This document shows, piece after piece, positions 31,521-41,784 of a stretch of DNA of 45,418 nucleotides. Both the position numbers and the translations under genes were made by a program. The notes below the pieces were generated by a model. The model did no database searches. It saw only the letters and a list, made by a program, of their open reading frames with translations, and was not told the origin of the DNA. Location: positions 1 through 45,418 of the forward strand of contig LRSR01012499.1 in the NCBI GenBank assembly GCA_001579985.1, given 5' to 3'. Every line of letters begins with the position of its first letter. Position 1 is the first letter of the stretch. The stretch is from Hypsibius dujardini (lineage: Eukaryota; Tardigrada; Eutardigrada; Parachela; Hypsibiidae).

Positions 31521-32298
31521 TTGTATGTTTCCGTACGTCAGTCAGGTGTGAAGTTGTCTTCAATTCATCAAGCATTCCACGCCGGAACTTGCGCTCTATG
31601 AATGTGATCATGAGATGACGGAGATCTCTCAACTCACACGAGTTTTCGCTAATGAATGACGCGACCGCAGAGTCAGTGGAAGACATGAGAGTGCCGGGTG
31701 GAAGAGAGTAGTAGTGAGTAGTGAGCATTTGACCGTGAGAAAACAAGTTTTACCTCCCCCTTCGTGTGCTATGCTAAAACCGAGAAACGAGTCATACCGC
31801 GCTCCATTCCACCTCACCTCACTCACCTGTGTTTGACTGTGCGTGCGGTGCAGTCTTTCAAATTGAAAAGTATGAATCAAACATCCCGTCTGAGCGCGTA
31901 CGATCACCCACCCTCAAATCCGGACACCCCTTTTTAGTACCGGATTTATACACAGAACAGATGAGTGAGTAGGACAACGCACACCTACTCTGTCTAGTAG
32001 TGCTTGTGTGTCAGTGGGGGATCAAAGTTAAATGTCAAAATGGACCGTGTGAATCATCCACCCACCTGCTGAATGAGTGAAGAGGTTGTTTCCGATTTTG
32101 GAACTTTTTCTCTATGGTACATACTGTAAAAGCGTAGGACTTGTGCCAATTGTATGTTAACGTGCTGAAATGTGTAACGTGCCTTTTGTAGGGTGCTCTA
32201 AGTTTGAGCCATTTTTTCTACATTGCGGCAATTGAGGCCGACGATTGTCTGTCTGTCTGCATCTACCGCGCACTGTAAAATGTTCTCCACCTTAATCT

Positions 32299-32955
32299 TA
32301 TCACTGACTCTCGCTCTCTCTCTGCCTGCCTACCCCTTGGGAATTATGAAGCACATGGAATTATCAATAATGCCTTGCCTTGGATTGCTTACATTGCTTG
32401 CCTGTTAACGGGGGTGACTCGTCGTCCGCAGACAAGCAAGCAGCTCTCGTTTCTTTTGTGTTGTGTACTGGAGTTTGAGTGCGTATCTCGTATTTGGCGT
32501 ACCCGTTTCACGGTAAACTAAGGGGAGACCTCTCTTTACAAATGTTGCCTGTGACTGTGTGATAGAGTTCGCTCTAGTAACGCTTTTAGGCTTTGTTTGC
32601 CTTACTGTGTGCGACCCCTTTTTCCCGTTTCACCCCACCATCTAACCATCTCTCTTTTTGCCTTTGTTTTGCAGATGATCCGGCTTGAAAGACTTGATTC
32701 GCCTTGTTGTCTGCCGCGGCTTCCGCTTGGACTATTATCATTTGTCTGACTGACTGGAATCTGGAATTGGGATCTCTTTCCTCGGAGATTGGAGGATTTG
32801 TGGGAGGATCGGTTTTTTGTCTGTTTTGTCTCACTGACTGACTGACTGGATTCGTGACTGGAATTTCTATTGAGGATTTTGATCACTGCGTCGCAGATTG
32901 GGATCTGAAATTTGCATCTATTGCGACAGAGCGGATCGTTTACTGCGCGTCTTGT
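32299..32955 (+). repeat. Segmental duplication, copy 1 (empty site)
   Basis: It starts at TATCACTGACTCTCGC and ends at GCGCGTCTTGT. It is nearly identical by eye to 44426-45418, with scattered single-base differences. It holds a candidate splice acceptor (TTTTGCAG before 32674) and lies about 0.6 kb before the LRR start codon, so it may be 5' untranslated or intronic sequence of that gene. The site of the copy 2 insertion is intact here, with ATTT at 32740-32743. Confidence 0.9.
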
Positions 32956-33119
32956 GTCTCTATCTGTGTGTGGGCGCATGATTGCAACCTGGGCGGAACT
33001 GATCATTTCGTGAAGCCGGTGGGTGAGATTTATGTGTCTTCTTGTTCCCATCGTCAAGTTTCGGAAGCTGCGTCGTGTGCTGTGACTGTTAGTTTATTGC
33101 GGTGGGATTTGTCTGACCT

Positions 33120-33440
33120 GACTGGTTGACTGTCTGTCTGACTGACTGACGTATGTTACTGTGTTCGTCTGTCTGTTTGTCTAATTGACGTGACTGTCTG
33201 GAGGTGTAGTTGGATGTCTGTCAATCGGACTGACTTAGTGTCTGCCTATCTGCTGCACTGACTGTCAAGATCGTTGTCTGCGTCTGTATCTTGCCTGACT
33301 AGTCCGTTGTCTGTCTGTCTGTCTTGCTTGCGATTTTCTGATTTTCCCTCTTTCTGGAGAGTTTGTTGTTTGACTGAATTCCTGAAGCTTGTGTTGCCTG
33401 TCTTGTCGGTTTTGTCTGTCTGTCAATGTATGTCTGATTT
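33120..33440 (+). repeat. GTCT / GACT tract
   Basis: Mixture of GTCTGTCTG and GACTGACTGAC upstream of the LRR coding start. Confidence 0.65.
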
Positions 33441-33544
33441 CCAGTATGTATTGGTGATTTTACTCCCCTGTTCAGGTTTCGTTTCCTTGGGTGTCTGGCT
33501 CTCTCCAGACATCGATCATCAAACCAAAGAAAACTGCTCCAAAA

Positions 33545-35525
33545 ATGAGGACGACAACGTCTCGACCAGACTTGTCCTTCCTTCTCCCTGCAGTATTCCT
33601 GAGCCTTGTCTGCCTTACTGGTGTGACCCGTGCCCTGTGTCCGCGGATGTGCATCTGCGACATTGACGAACGCGGTCGGTCGAGAACACGCTGCGAGAAC
33701 GGCGACGTCAACATCCCGGCCAACCTGGACCTCAACTCCCTGGACCAGGATACCAAGGTGCTGATTGTGAGCAGCAAGGACCCGAGCCGACGGAACCAGT
33801 TCCAGCTTAACGGCAACATGTTCGCCAATAAGCGCTTCGAGGAGATTCACTTATCAAATTCCCAGTTGGATTTCATCGGGGACAGGACTTTCATCTTGGT
33901 TTCCAATACGCTCCAGGTTCGTCACATAATAGTTGAAACTCAATTCTGATAAATATTTTAAATAAAAGAATCTTATTTGAATTTTTTTTAATTTAAGTTG
34001 TTTAATCTTTTATTTTTAAATAATCCTGGGATATTTTTAATTACTCACCGAAAGTTATGCTATCTTTATTTTAAGACAATTTTGTGCTCGAGCAATATTT
34101 CCATGTTTCTGTATTTATTTGATATATTTTTATTGTGCCTGAAGTACCGGAAGTCGCGTTGTGTGTGTGTTAAATTGGGAAATAAGACATTTTAGATTTT
34201 TATTAATTAAATGCCTGTTTTAAATGTTGAAATTGTATACTTGTAAATGTGGATTAAAAGAGACAATTTCGTACTTTAGGATATTGCTTCATGGATCTTG
34301 CTTCACAATATTTTCTGGATTTGAACAAGCATTTTAATATTGCAAAAATGCACACGTAGCCGCTTTTTTATTTGAGAAAATTATTAGTTTTTTTACGTCC
34401 CTTTTTTATATTTTCATTGAGAAAATAATGAATAAATATACGAAGATACAATTTATTTCCTCAATTGTAAGAACAGGTTTAGTTTAACATGCTAACATTT
34501 TTGCTCCTGCTTGTAGGTATTAAACTTGACTGGCAATTCGTTGCTCATGCTGAATGAGAATAACTTTCGAAACCTCTCCAAACTGACACATCTACATCTG
34601 GACCACAACCGCATCCAGTCCGTGCATTCGGCCATGTTCTCCTACCTGACTGGGCTCAAGACCTTGACGATCACCCACAACCTCATTAGTGACGTACCCC
34701 AACGGATGGGTCTTCAGTTGGGGAAACTTGAGGTAGGGCGACATGTTTTAGTTTATAGCGGGACAATATGCAGACAGACAGAAGGACGGTCAGTTAGATA
34801 GGCAAATAAACAAACACAAAGGCAAGCAGATACAGACCGACAGACAGACAGACAGACAGAGAAACACATACAAAGGGGCTGAGAGGCAGAAAGACTGACA
34901 AGACAGACGGATTAACTCAGACGTCACATGACCCTCTGACCTTGTCTGGTTGCTCATCTTCGCGCACTTTTTTTCTTATTGCACTTCTTAGACACACGAC
35001 CAGCTTTGTCTATATAAAGTTTAAGAGTCAGCCAGACGCTTTCCGTCGCACACTGCAAAGATAGTCTCGCTGGCGGCCACTTTTACGACCTCTTGCGGTT
35101 TATTGTCCGTCTGCCTGTCTTCCGTCAGTTCTTGATTTATAGAACAGTTCTCTTAAAGTGTTTCTTGTTTGACTCGTTTTCTTGACTAACTGGTTTGGCT
35201 TACCTTCACCGCTAACGCCAACTACCACCCACCCATCTACCGACCTGTTGCTCATGTAGCGATGACTTAAAACGAATCTCTCCCTTTTCATTTGAAGGTT
35301 CTCGACATGAGTAGCAACCCGCTTGGAGTACCAGTCATCGGGGATGTCAAGCAGACTATTCCCGAAAGTTTCTTCCAGGACTTTACCAATCTCCAAGTCT
35401 TAGGTATATGCTCGTGGACCTGTCTCTCCATCCTGTCTGTCTGCCAGCTTGTCTTTCGTCTCTCGACCTGTCTGTCAATCTGTCCTCTGTCTGTCTGTCT
35501 TTCTTTTGTTCTGGTTGTCATCTAC

Positions 35526-35556
<31 letters not shown>

Positions 35557-37124
35557 GTTTTTTACATGTTTGTTGGTTTCCGTCTATCAGTCAGTATGTT
35601 TGTCTGTCTGTCCATCACTGCCTCTCTGTCTATCAGTTTGTCTGCCTGCCTGCATATTTGTCTGTTTGTCTTTCTGTTAACTGATTGGCTCTTTTTGCAC
35701 AGGACTCGCTAACACCAGCCTGGACTCCCTCCCCTGGCCGGCTATCCAGAAATTCATCCCTAACCTCCGCGAGCTGGACATGTCTGGTAACCGGATCGAG
35801 AGTATCCAGCCAAATCAGCTGTCCCTGATCCGGAACCTCAATGTCATCCGTATCGGCAACAACCCCATCCGAGCGATCGCGCCTGGTGCCCTGTCTGGTC
35901 TCATTCTGAAGACGCTCGATCTGAGTGGTCTCCGTGCCGCCAACGTCCTCCCGCAGGGTGTCTTCCAGAATGTACGGATCTCCCAGCTGGACGTGTCTAA
36001 CACTGGTCTGCTGACTCTCGACCCGAACGTCTTCATGCCCATCTCGCAGGTACATCACCTTTGGTTTATATTACTAATACATTGGCCCAATTTTAGCGTT
36101 TTAAAATTTAAATTTTTTATTATTGTCTATGATCAGTGATAAAAATATTATTATAAAATTAAATACAGTATTATAACTTGAGTGTTTTTTAGTTTTGTTG
36201 AAGTAAAGCGACGCTACAGAACGGCTGTTTTTCTTGTTGCAGGAGCTGGAGGGACTGAATATCAGCGGTAATCCAGGATTGGTACTTCAGTCGAAGATGT
36301 TTATGGCGCTGCCGAATCTGAAGACACTCACCATGTCGCAGATGTCCAAATCCACCTTGCCACAGGACCTTTTCGCCTACGACAATTACATTGGCTATTT
36401 GGACATGTCGAACAATCGGCTGCTGCAGCTGGATGATGAGTTCTTCCGACCGCTCGTCAATCTCCAGGTTGGTTCACTTTTTGTCGCGGTGCCTCGGTGC
36501 TAATCTTGTTGGAATGAAATTGACAAGTTTAAAATACATTTTTTTAAATAAAACTATTCTTTTTAAGTTTATTCACATTATTGAAATAATTGGCTGCATC
36601 CGGTTGCCGGCACACGACCAATCTGGCACACTCACAACACACACACACACACACACACCACCTGTTATATATCAAAAGCAGAGCCCTCATATTTAATTTC
36701 CGGTGTGCTGACGATGGCGGATCTCGCGTCTAGTGGCCTCTCAACTCTTATAATCGTATTGTCGGGCGCACTATGCTGACCCAACAATGGCCTGGAGAGG
36801 CTGTGGTCTCCTATTGTATTCCACGGGGCTTTACCGTTTTGTTGAGTTTGCGCCCCTTTGTTGCAGACATTAATCTTGGCGAACAACGAGCTGAACCGCG
36901 TGCCGGCCACCGTCGGCCTGCCAGGTCTTCGGGCATTGGATCTCAGCGCCAACAGACTAACAAACTTCCCCGACAGTCTCGTCAACACCTTTTACACACC
37001 CTCTTCCTTCATGAAGTCCCTCAAGCTCAATGGAAACCTCTGGAACTGTGACTGCGGTGTGGCCAGTCTCGGGAGATGGCTGGTGAGTAGGCATAGACAA
37101 ACACACAGACACACAGACACACGC

Positions 37125-37165
<41 letters not shown>

Positions 37166-37709
37166 AACACAGAAACGCAGAAACACAGAAACACAGAAAC
37201 ACAGACAAAATCAAAAGATATACCAAGGGTCCATATTTAAGAGTCTCCTATGTCTTTCGTAGGCAAGTCAAAGCGGAAATCCCGGTTACCCCGTGGTCTG
37301 TATCGGGAACGGCAACTTCACCTGCCCAGTCTGTTACGAACCCGCCGGCATGCGTGGCACCCCGCTCAATTCCCTCTCCCCACAGCTCCTGGAGACGTGT
37401 GTGGACACTGGTCCCCGTCCCGTTGCTAGCAGCGCCAATGTGGACGTAATCATCGCCGTCGTGGTCTGCGTGATTGTCCTCATCATTGCGATCCTCCTGC
37501 TGGTGCTGTGGTACCGCAACCGACTTCACTCCTACCGGACGTACGAGGAGAAACGCAAGGATGGCGACGCTTTTGAGCACAACGGCGATATCGGGGACGT
37601 CTTTGAGGAAGTCCCACCGATCAGCAAGCCCAAGAACGGCCTCCCCTCCAGTATAATCCACGTGGCGCCTCCTGTCTCCGCACTGCCCAAGCAGGAGTCC
37701 AATGTGTAG
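33545..37709 (+). CDS. Single-pass leucine-rich-repeat cell-surface receptor
   Basis: Exons: 33545-33916, 34517-34732, 35298-35403, 35703-36049, 36243-36467, 36867-37082 and 37263-37709. They total 1929 nt and 642 residues, with all phases consistent. The chosen ATG has A at -3 and opens a signal peptide (SFLLPAVFLSLVCLTG, cleavage near residue 28). Next comes a cysteine-rich LRRNT cap (CPRMCICD), then around a dozen LRRs (LNLTGNSL, LHLDHNRI, LDMSSNPL, LDMSGNRI, LNISGNPG, LDMSNNRL, LILANNEL, LDLSANRL) and an LRRCT cap (LWNCDCG ... CPVCYE ... LLETC). A transmembrane helix lies at about 555-577 (VIIAVVVCVIVLIIAILLLVLW), followed by a 65-residue tail ending ESNV, which fits a class I PDZ ligand. 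Such proteins act in adhesion or axon guidance; no specific orthologue is assigned. AATAAA lies at 38196-38201. Confidence 0.9.
33917..34516. other. A/T-rich intron 1 of the LRR gene
   Basis: Low-complexity A/T-rich intron with no GTCT tract, unlike introns 2, 3 and 6. Confidence 0.7.
34765..34920 (-). repeat. ACAG tract in LRR intron 2
   Basis: ACAGACAGACAG core with variants, antisense-GTCT relative to the gene. Confidence 0.8.
35410..35690 (+). repeat. GTCT tract in LRR intron 3
   Basis: It fills intron 35404-35702 almost completely, on the sense strand. The ORF there is continuous with exon 3 only because the repeat lacks stops. Confidence 0.85.
36636..36660. repeat. (CA)n microsatellite in LRR intron 5
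   Basis: About twelve CA units within intron 36468-36866. Confidence 0.9.
37095..37210 (-). repeat. ACAG and ACAGAAAC array in LRR intron 6
   Basis: Perfect ACAG run of about ten units, followed by an 8-bp ACAGAAAC sub-array. Both are likely recent. Confidence 0.9.
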
Positions 37710-39151
37710 AGCGAACACCTGTTCGGTCTGTTCCTTTTTGTTGTTTTTCGTTTTTTTGGGTTGGGGGAATGTGCGAACAAGTTTTGAGTAGAATTTCGGT
37801 GATACAGAAATTCTATTTGGGATGAATTGTTTTTCACATCTGCTGTTCTCCATGGCGCCTGTTTTTTCGGTCTTAGTCTTTTTATATGGAACGACGGGAG
37901 CGAGGGAACGAACGCTCGTTTGGCCAAATTTCAGATTATGTCGAATAATTTTTTGCCGTCTCTCTTTTTCCCTGTTTCCATTTGTTTCGCTCTCGTTATC
38001 TTGACGAAAGAGTTTGGTGGGGATTTATTCTTCGAACGGATCATGGGACTTTTTTTTGTAATTTTCCTCTCTTCTTTTTGGCAGCTCTGTAGTTGGATTT
38101 TATGCCATGGTTTTTTATTTTCAATTCTATAGCAGAACATTTTGATTCTGACCGGAGATGTCTGCCAGTCAGTCATGTCAATGGGGCAAACATAAAATAA
38201 ACTTATCGTTACATTGATGACGTGTACACATAGCATAATTAGCTTAATTTAAGAAAAATGGTAAGTGGAACAAACCGATGAAGGGTCATGTCGGGGGTAT
38301 GAATAATGGCCATAAGAGAAAGTTCTGCGGCCAGACAAATGAACAGCTTCCCATCAACAATGATCCCCCAGAAGTGTTAACCTTTTCTCGAAGCAAGTGT
38401 GCATCTGGCCTGTGCTTCTGGCATGTGCATCTTCTCCACAGTCATCCATTTGTTTGCCCTCGTATGACATAACTTTGGCTTTTTTGACAGACTGAGCGTG
38501 AAGTTGAGCTTTTGAGAGCGCGAGGAAGGGCACGGCGAAGGGGAAGGAATGGGTAGATAATTGTATCCTCCCATGTCCTTGCCCGTATGAAATAGGGTGT
38601 ACATAACTCATGCACATGCCTATGGACGCAGTGAAATAAGTATTTAATTTTTTTCTTGTTTTCGTTTTTAGTAAAAGCAATTTTCGTACTTATTCTTTTC
38701 TGAAGATTTTAGTTTTTCTGTGTTTTCACTATTCCTTAAACTGGATCTTCGTAGTTTCCCTTTTTCGCTTTTTTTGTATTTATCATGTAGGCTCGACGAG
38801 ACAATGACAAGCGAGCAAACACGATGATTGACACCAGTATAGAGTACAGTATAGAGTTCAGTATATCAGAGTTATATCAGTGTAGAGTTCTTTCGAGTCG
38901 GATTGATGTTTTCAGTGTCCACCAATCCAGGGATGCGCGCTCGAAGCACTTTCCTGTAAAACTACAGTTACAGAGCAGGAGAATTAGATGAGCTCCACCG
39001 CTGTTCTTAATCTAAATATTCCGTGTAGCGTGGGGGAAAGACGGCTTAGATAAAACATCACGAGGGCGAGGATATATTCGAAAACCACGAGAACTCATTC
39101 TTCAGCAGTCTTTTTTCGGACTAATTTTATCTAATTTTATTGTGAAAAATC
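37710..39151. other. Spacer between LRR and trefoil genes
   Basis: It contains the LRR 3' UTR (AATAAA at 38196-38201) and no recognisable exon. A short irregular repeat of CAGTATAGAG/CAGTATATCAG units lies at about 38836-38892. A TATATT box at 39073-39078 and initiator-like sequence near 39100 fit the trefoil promoter. Confidence 0.5.
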
Positions 39152-39657
39152 ATGTGGAAGTTTAGTGGACATCTGACGTTTTTGGTGTGCGGACTGTTAT
39201 TCCTAGCTACCAAGCCGGTGTTCGGACAGAGACTCCAATGCGGTGCGAAGGAGACTCAGGGCGAATGTGGCGTGGAATGCGGAGACGGAAGTGAGACAGC
39301 CTGCACCGCCTTGGGATGCTGCTTCGAACATGCCTCCAACGGGTTTGGGACTCGCTGCTACAACCCCGGAACGGTCAGCGTCCGACCGGAATGCCTCGAT
39401 TTCCCGCACAAGTGCCATCACGACGACGATGACGACCGCGAGTACGACGAGTACCACAACAACTCCGACGACCACATCCACTTCCATGACGAAGCGGACC
39501 CCGGCAGGCGTGTACAATTGTGGCCCGGAAACTAGAATCACGGAAGCGCACGTGGAGAACGCCAAGTGTCAGGTAAACAGCATTCCTCACATACCTCTGC
39601 TATCTACACATAATTTGTGCTTGCAATTAGGAACCTAAACGGATTAGGATTCTTTAG
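39152..39657 (+). CDS. Secreted trefoil (P-type) domain protein, frame-split
   Basis: The ATG at 39152 opens a signal peptide (FLVCGLLFLATKPVFG) and one trefoil-like domain in which C, C, C, C and CC precede C: QCGAKETQGECG, then TACTALGCCFEHASNGF, then GTRCYNP. This frame continues as an acidic His/Asp stretch to TAG at 39533-39535 (127 residues). One frame over, the same DNA reads as a Thr/Ser-rich mucin-like linker (STTSTTTTPTTTS), then YNCGPETRI and AKCQ. A GT donor follows at 39573 and a 58-bp intron leads to EPKRIRIL and a stop at 39655-39657. AATAAA follows at 39731-39736. The exon is one base too long for the two parts to be in frame. Trefoil domains followed by Thr-rich linkers are common in mucosal secreted proteins. 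The gene is an intact short protein, a frameshifted copy or carries an assembly error; the sequence cannot decide. Confidence 0.65.
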
Positions 39658-39760
39658 CAGGCTGTTGGCAGAGATGGTTTCGAACGAAGTGAGTTGATTA
39701 CGTCTGATACTGCAATAGTGGTGCGAATTCAATAAAAGGTTAAAATATTAATGATTGATT

Positions 39761-40100
39761 GATTATTTCGCCGGCTTACGGTTATAGTCAAGCTGTTAAA
39801 CATGTTTTGCTTCTAACTTAAATGTTAATTATTCAAAAATAAAATAGTTAACCTTGTTATTATGGTTTGGTTAAAAATTGCCGCTATTTCTACTCACATT
39901 GTTTTTCAAGCCGTGATTTTTTTAAAATTAAATTAAATTATTTAAAAGAAAATAATACACATTACTACTACGCCTTCTTTTAAAGATTGCCGCTATTTCG
40001 GCTTACGGTTTAGCCAACTAGCTGTAAAACATTTTGTCTAAATTTATGTTAAATTATTTAAAAATGAAATAATATGCCTTGTTACTGGGCTTTGTTTTAC
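39761..40100. repeat. Three diverged tandem copies of about 113 bp
   Basis: Copies begin near 39761, 39874 and 39984. Each carries TATTTC and a run like TTAAATTATTTAAAAATAAAATA followed by CCTTGTTA or CATTACTA. Copies 2 and 3 share ATTGCCGCTATTTC. Copies 1 and 3 share GGCTTACGGTT and AGCTGT-AAACAT. Confidence 0.6.
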
Positions 40101-40101
40101 T

Positions 40102-40190
40102 GGCTGACGCTCAGCCAATCCGTGTGGGCGGCTTTCAATACATTTGAAAGCAGAATGCCGTGAACTGATAAACCCTTTGTGTATAAAGTT
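40102..40190 (+). promoter_or_regulatory. Core-promoter-like module
   Basis: It holds a GGCTGA-CGC-TCAGCC hairpin (40102-40116), CCAAT at 40115-40119, GGGCGG at 40126-40131, a CTTTCAA/TTGAAAG hairpin (40132-40150) and TATAAA at 40182-40187. The spacing fits a plus-strand start near 40210. No confident downstream gene is known. Confidence 0.4.
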
Positions 40191-40288
40191 TTTTTTGGCG
40201 AATTATACCCTATTAAACTTTACTTTATTCTTATTTGTTATATACATTGGATTTGTGGCTCATTAACAGATGAAAACGCCTAACAGTC

Positions 40289-40973
40289 CGAGGTAAAACT
40301 TTTAATTCGGCTAGCTTTTTGCGTTCCATGCTATCTCAGTGTCAGTGACTTGACACAGACGTTGAAACTTTGATAAAGTCAAAGAAAATTTTGCCAACAA
40401 GAGGAACTTGAGAGAGGCAGGAATACTTTTGCAGAGTTCAGACGACTGTTTTGAAAAAATGTCACGGGAGTTCGCGGGCACCCGGACGCAGTACGGCTTC
40501 TTAACTAAATACGTGGTGCAGTGGACTCTGAATCACGTCGACCCGTGCCAAGGAAGGGTTGGAAATATTATTTGAATACAAGGAACTAGTGAACTGCACA
40601 CTAAACTGCACTGCAAAGACTCTACAGCCAAGCGGTCGGCTTAAATAGTGCACAAATAGTACAGACACAGTAAGAAGAAGTACGAACTGTCAGAACTAAT
40701 TAACTACAACTGCACGCAGCAACTGGTTTCTAGTGTGAAAATGTAATAGCACTAAAACAGGCAGTGACTCACGAACAGAACTAAAAAAAGAGTCGTGACA
40801 AAAACAAGGAACATTTTTGCTGGAAAAGAAACGGGATTGAGGCTGTAGAGGCGCCGCTTGCAGGTTTAGCTCAGGCATGGTAGTGAAAAGTCCGACACTG
40901 GCGCCCCCTGCTTCCCCTACTTAGCCGAATTAAAAGCAATTTCGACGTTTACCGAATTAAAAGTTTTACCTCG
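40289..40973. mobile_element. Inverted-repeat element (MITE-like), 685 bp
   Basis: A perfect 22-bp terminal inverted repeat starts CGAGGTAAAACTTTTAATTC at 40289 and is mirrored at 40952-40973. A partial third copy of the right end lies at about 40922-40934. No transposase and no clear target-site duplication are seen. A 38-codon ORF from 40458 (MSREFAGTRTQYG) has no family I recognise. Confidence 0.55.
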
Positions 40974-41118
40974 TACCGTACTGTCTCGATTATTTGGTGC
41001 TGCGTTTTAGATCCACCGTATGTTATGACTGCAATGAAGCACAGTGTGTGCGGTCATAATGTACGGGTGGCTCTAAAAAGCAGAACCAGTTGGTTGAGAC
41101 GGTACAGTATCGTATGAA
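40974..41118. repeat. Large imperfect hairpin abutting the inverted-repeat element
   Basis: The left arm from 40974 (TACCGTACTGTCTCG) pairs with the right arm ending GAGACGGTACAGTA near 41110, leaving a loop of about 20 nt. Arms are about 57 nt, and many arm differences are transitions. It could be a foldback transposon or a hairpin-RNA locus. Confidence 0.55.
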
Positions 41119-41784
41119 TTCTAGTCTTTAACGCTGGAGATGTGGATACGAAAGCCACGCTCTGGTCACGTCACTTCCTGGTCCCCGGCTGCCGCAATCT
41201 CACCAACACCCACAAGGTTCCCAAACTGTCCTTTTCCATAGCGGGAGGCGACCTGACGCTTCGATGGGGAGATAAATTATGCTGGTCAAGCTACAGCAAG
41301 ACTCAGGAACCGCATTGTGTTGTGTTATATTTCGCCAGACGATCAAACAGACATTCCACACTAGCCCAATGAATAAATCTGGTTAGTGTCGCTTCAATAA
41401 TACATTGTATATTAAATACTATTGGATCCAGCTACAAAGTTTAATTAAATAAAGACATTTATTTTGTGAAAAGAAAAGACACGTTTCTATAACATAAATA
41501 TGTTTATCATATATCATAAGTTTGAAATAAAAAAAATCAAACCCGGAAGCGAAGCTGTGAGGTATTCATAAGTTGCATCCAGAGGGCTGGAATTGAGAAT
41601 GTCTGTCTGTCTGTCTGTCTGTTTCTCTGTTTCTCTGTTTCTCTGTCTGTCTGTTTGTCTCGTACAGAAGTGCGTATGTTTTTGTATCTGGACTTGTGTG
41701 AGGTTTCAGGGGCGCAGCGTGGTGGCCTTCATGAGACGCAACAACGCCCTGAAAGTGCTGGATGATGCATGCAATATCCTCTGA
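41119..41784 (+). pseudogene. Possible A1 aspartic peptidase C-terminal fragments
   Basis: An open stretch at about 41124-41372 reads FLVPGCRNLTN then VPKLSFSIAGGDLTL. This resembles the cathepsin-D pattern V-x-C ... P-x-I-x-F-x-I-G-G-x-x-L-x-L, and KTQEPHCVV fits the following cysteine segment. After an intron with a GTCT tract and a TTTCAG acceptor ending at 41710, GRSVVAFMRRNNALKVLDDA and a stop at 41782-41784 resemble the family's last segment (YYTVFDRxNNRVGFA). I see no catalytic DTG exon, no WxLGD segment and no clean donor. TGA at 41370 overlaps AATAAA at 41372-41377. It is probably a remnant, and the family assignment is by pattern only. Confidence 0.3.
41598..41670 (+). repeat. GTCT / TTTCTCTG tract
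   Basis: GTCTGTCTGTCTGTCTG followed by a triplicated TTTCTCTG unit. Confidence 0.85.

Larger units (their letters stand above)
18961..33544. other. Long non-coding region upstream of the LRR gene
   Basis: About 14.6 kb holds no exon I can support as protein-coding. Every long ORF is either a translation of a GTCT tract or lacks recognisable sequence and codon bias. Most GTCT tracts here have GTCT on the plus strand. Strong isolated donors at 20597 (CCAG/GTAAGCG) and 30703 (ATCG/GTGAGG), plus an acceptor ending at 33508, suggest 5'-UTR exons and introns of the plus-strand LRR gene. This is inference. Confidence 0.4.

Noticed and set aside
33299-33850. 183-codon minus-strand ORF
   Set aside because: Antisense shadow of LRR exon 1 and its leader.
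37100-37205. CRISPR-like periodic array
   Set aside because: The period is 4 and 8 bp with no spacers; it is a microsatellite in an intron.
39203-39565. 120-codon minus-strand ORF rich in Val
   Set aside because: Reverse reading of the ACG-rich Thr linker of the trefoil gene.
40440-40560. tRNA-like or spliced-leader-like gene
   Set aside because: No B-box, cloverleaf or Sm-site arrangement could be found.
40289-40973. Tc1/mariner element
   Set aside because: No TA target duplication at the TIR ends and no DDE/D reading frame.
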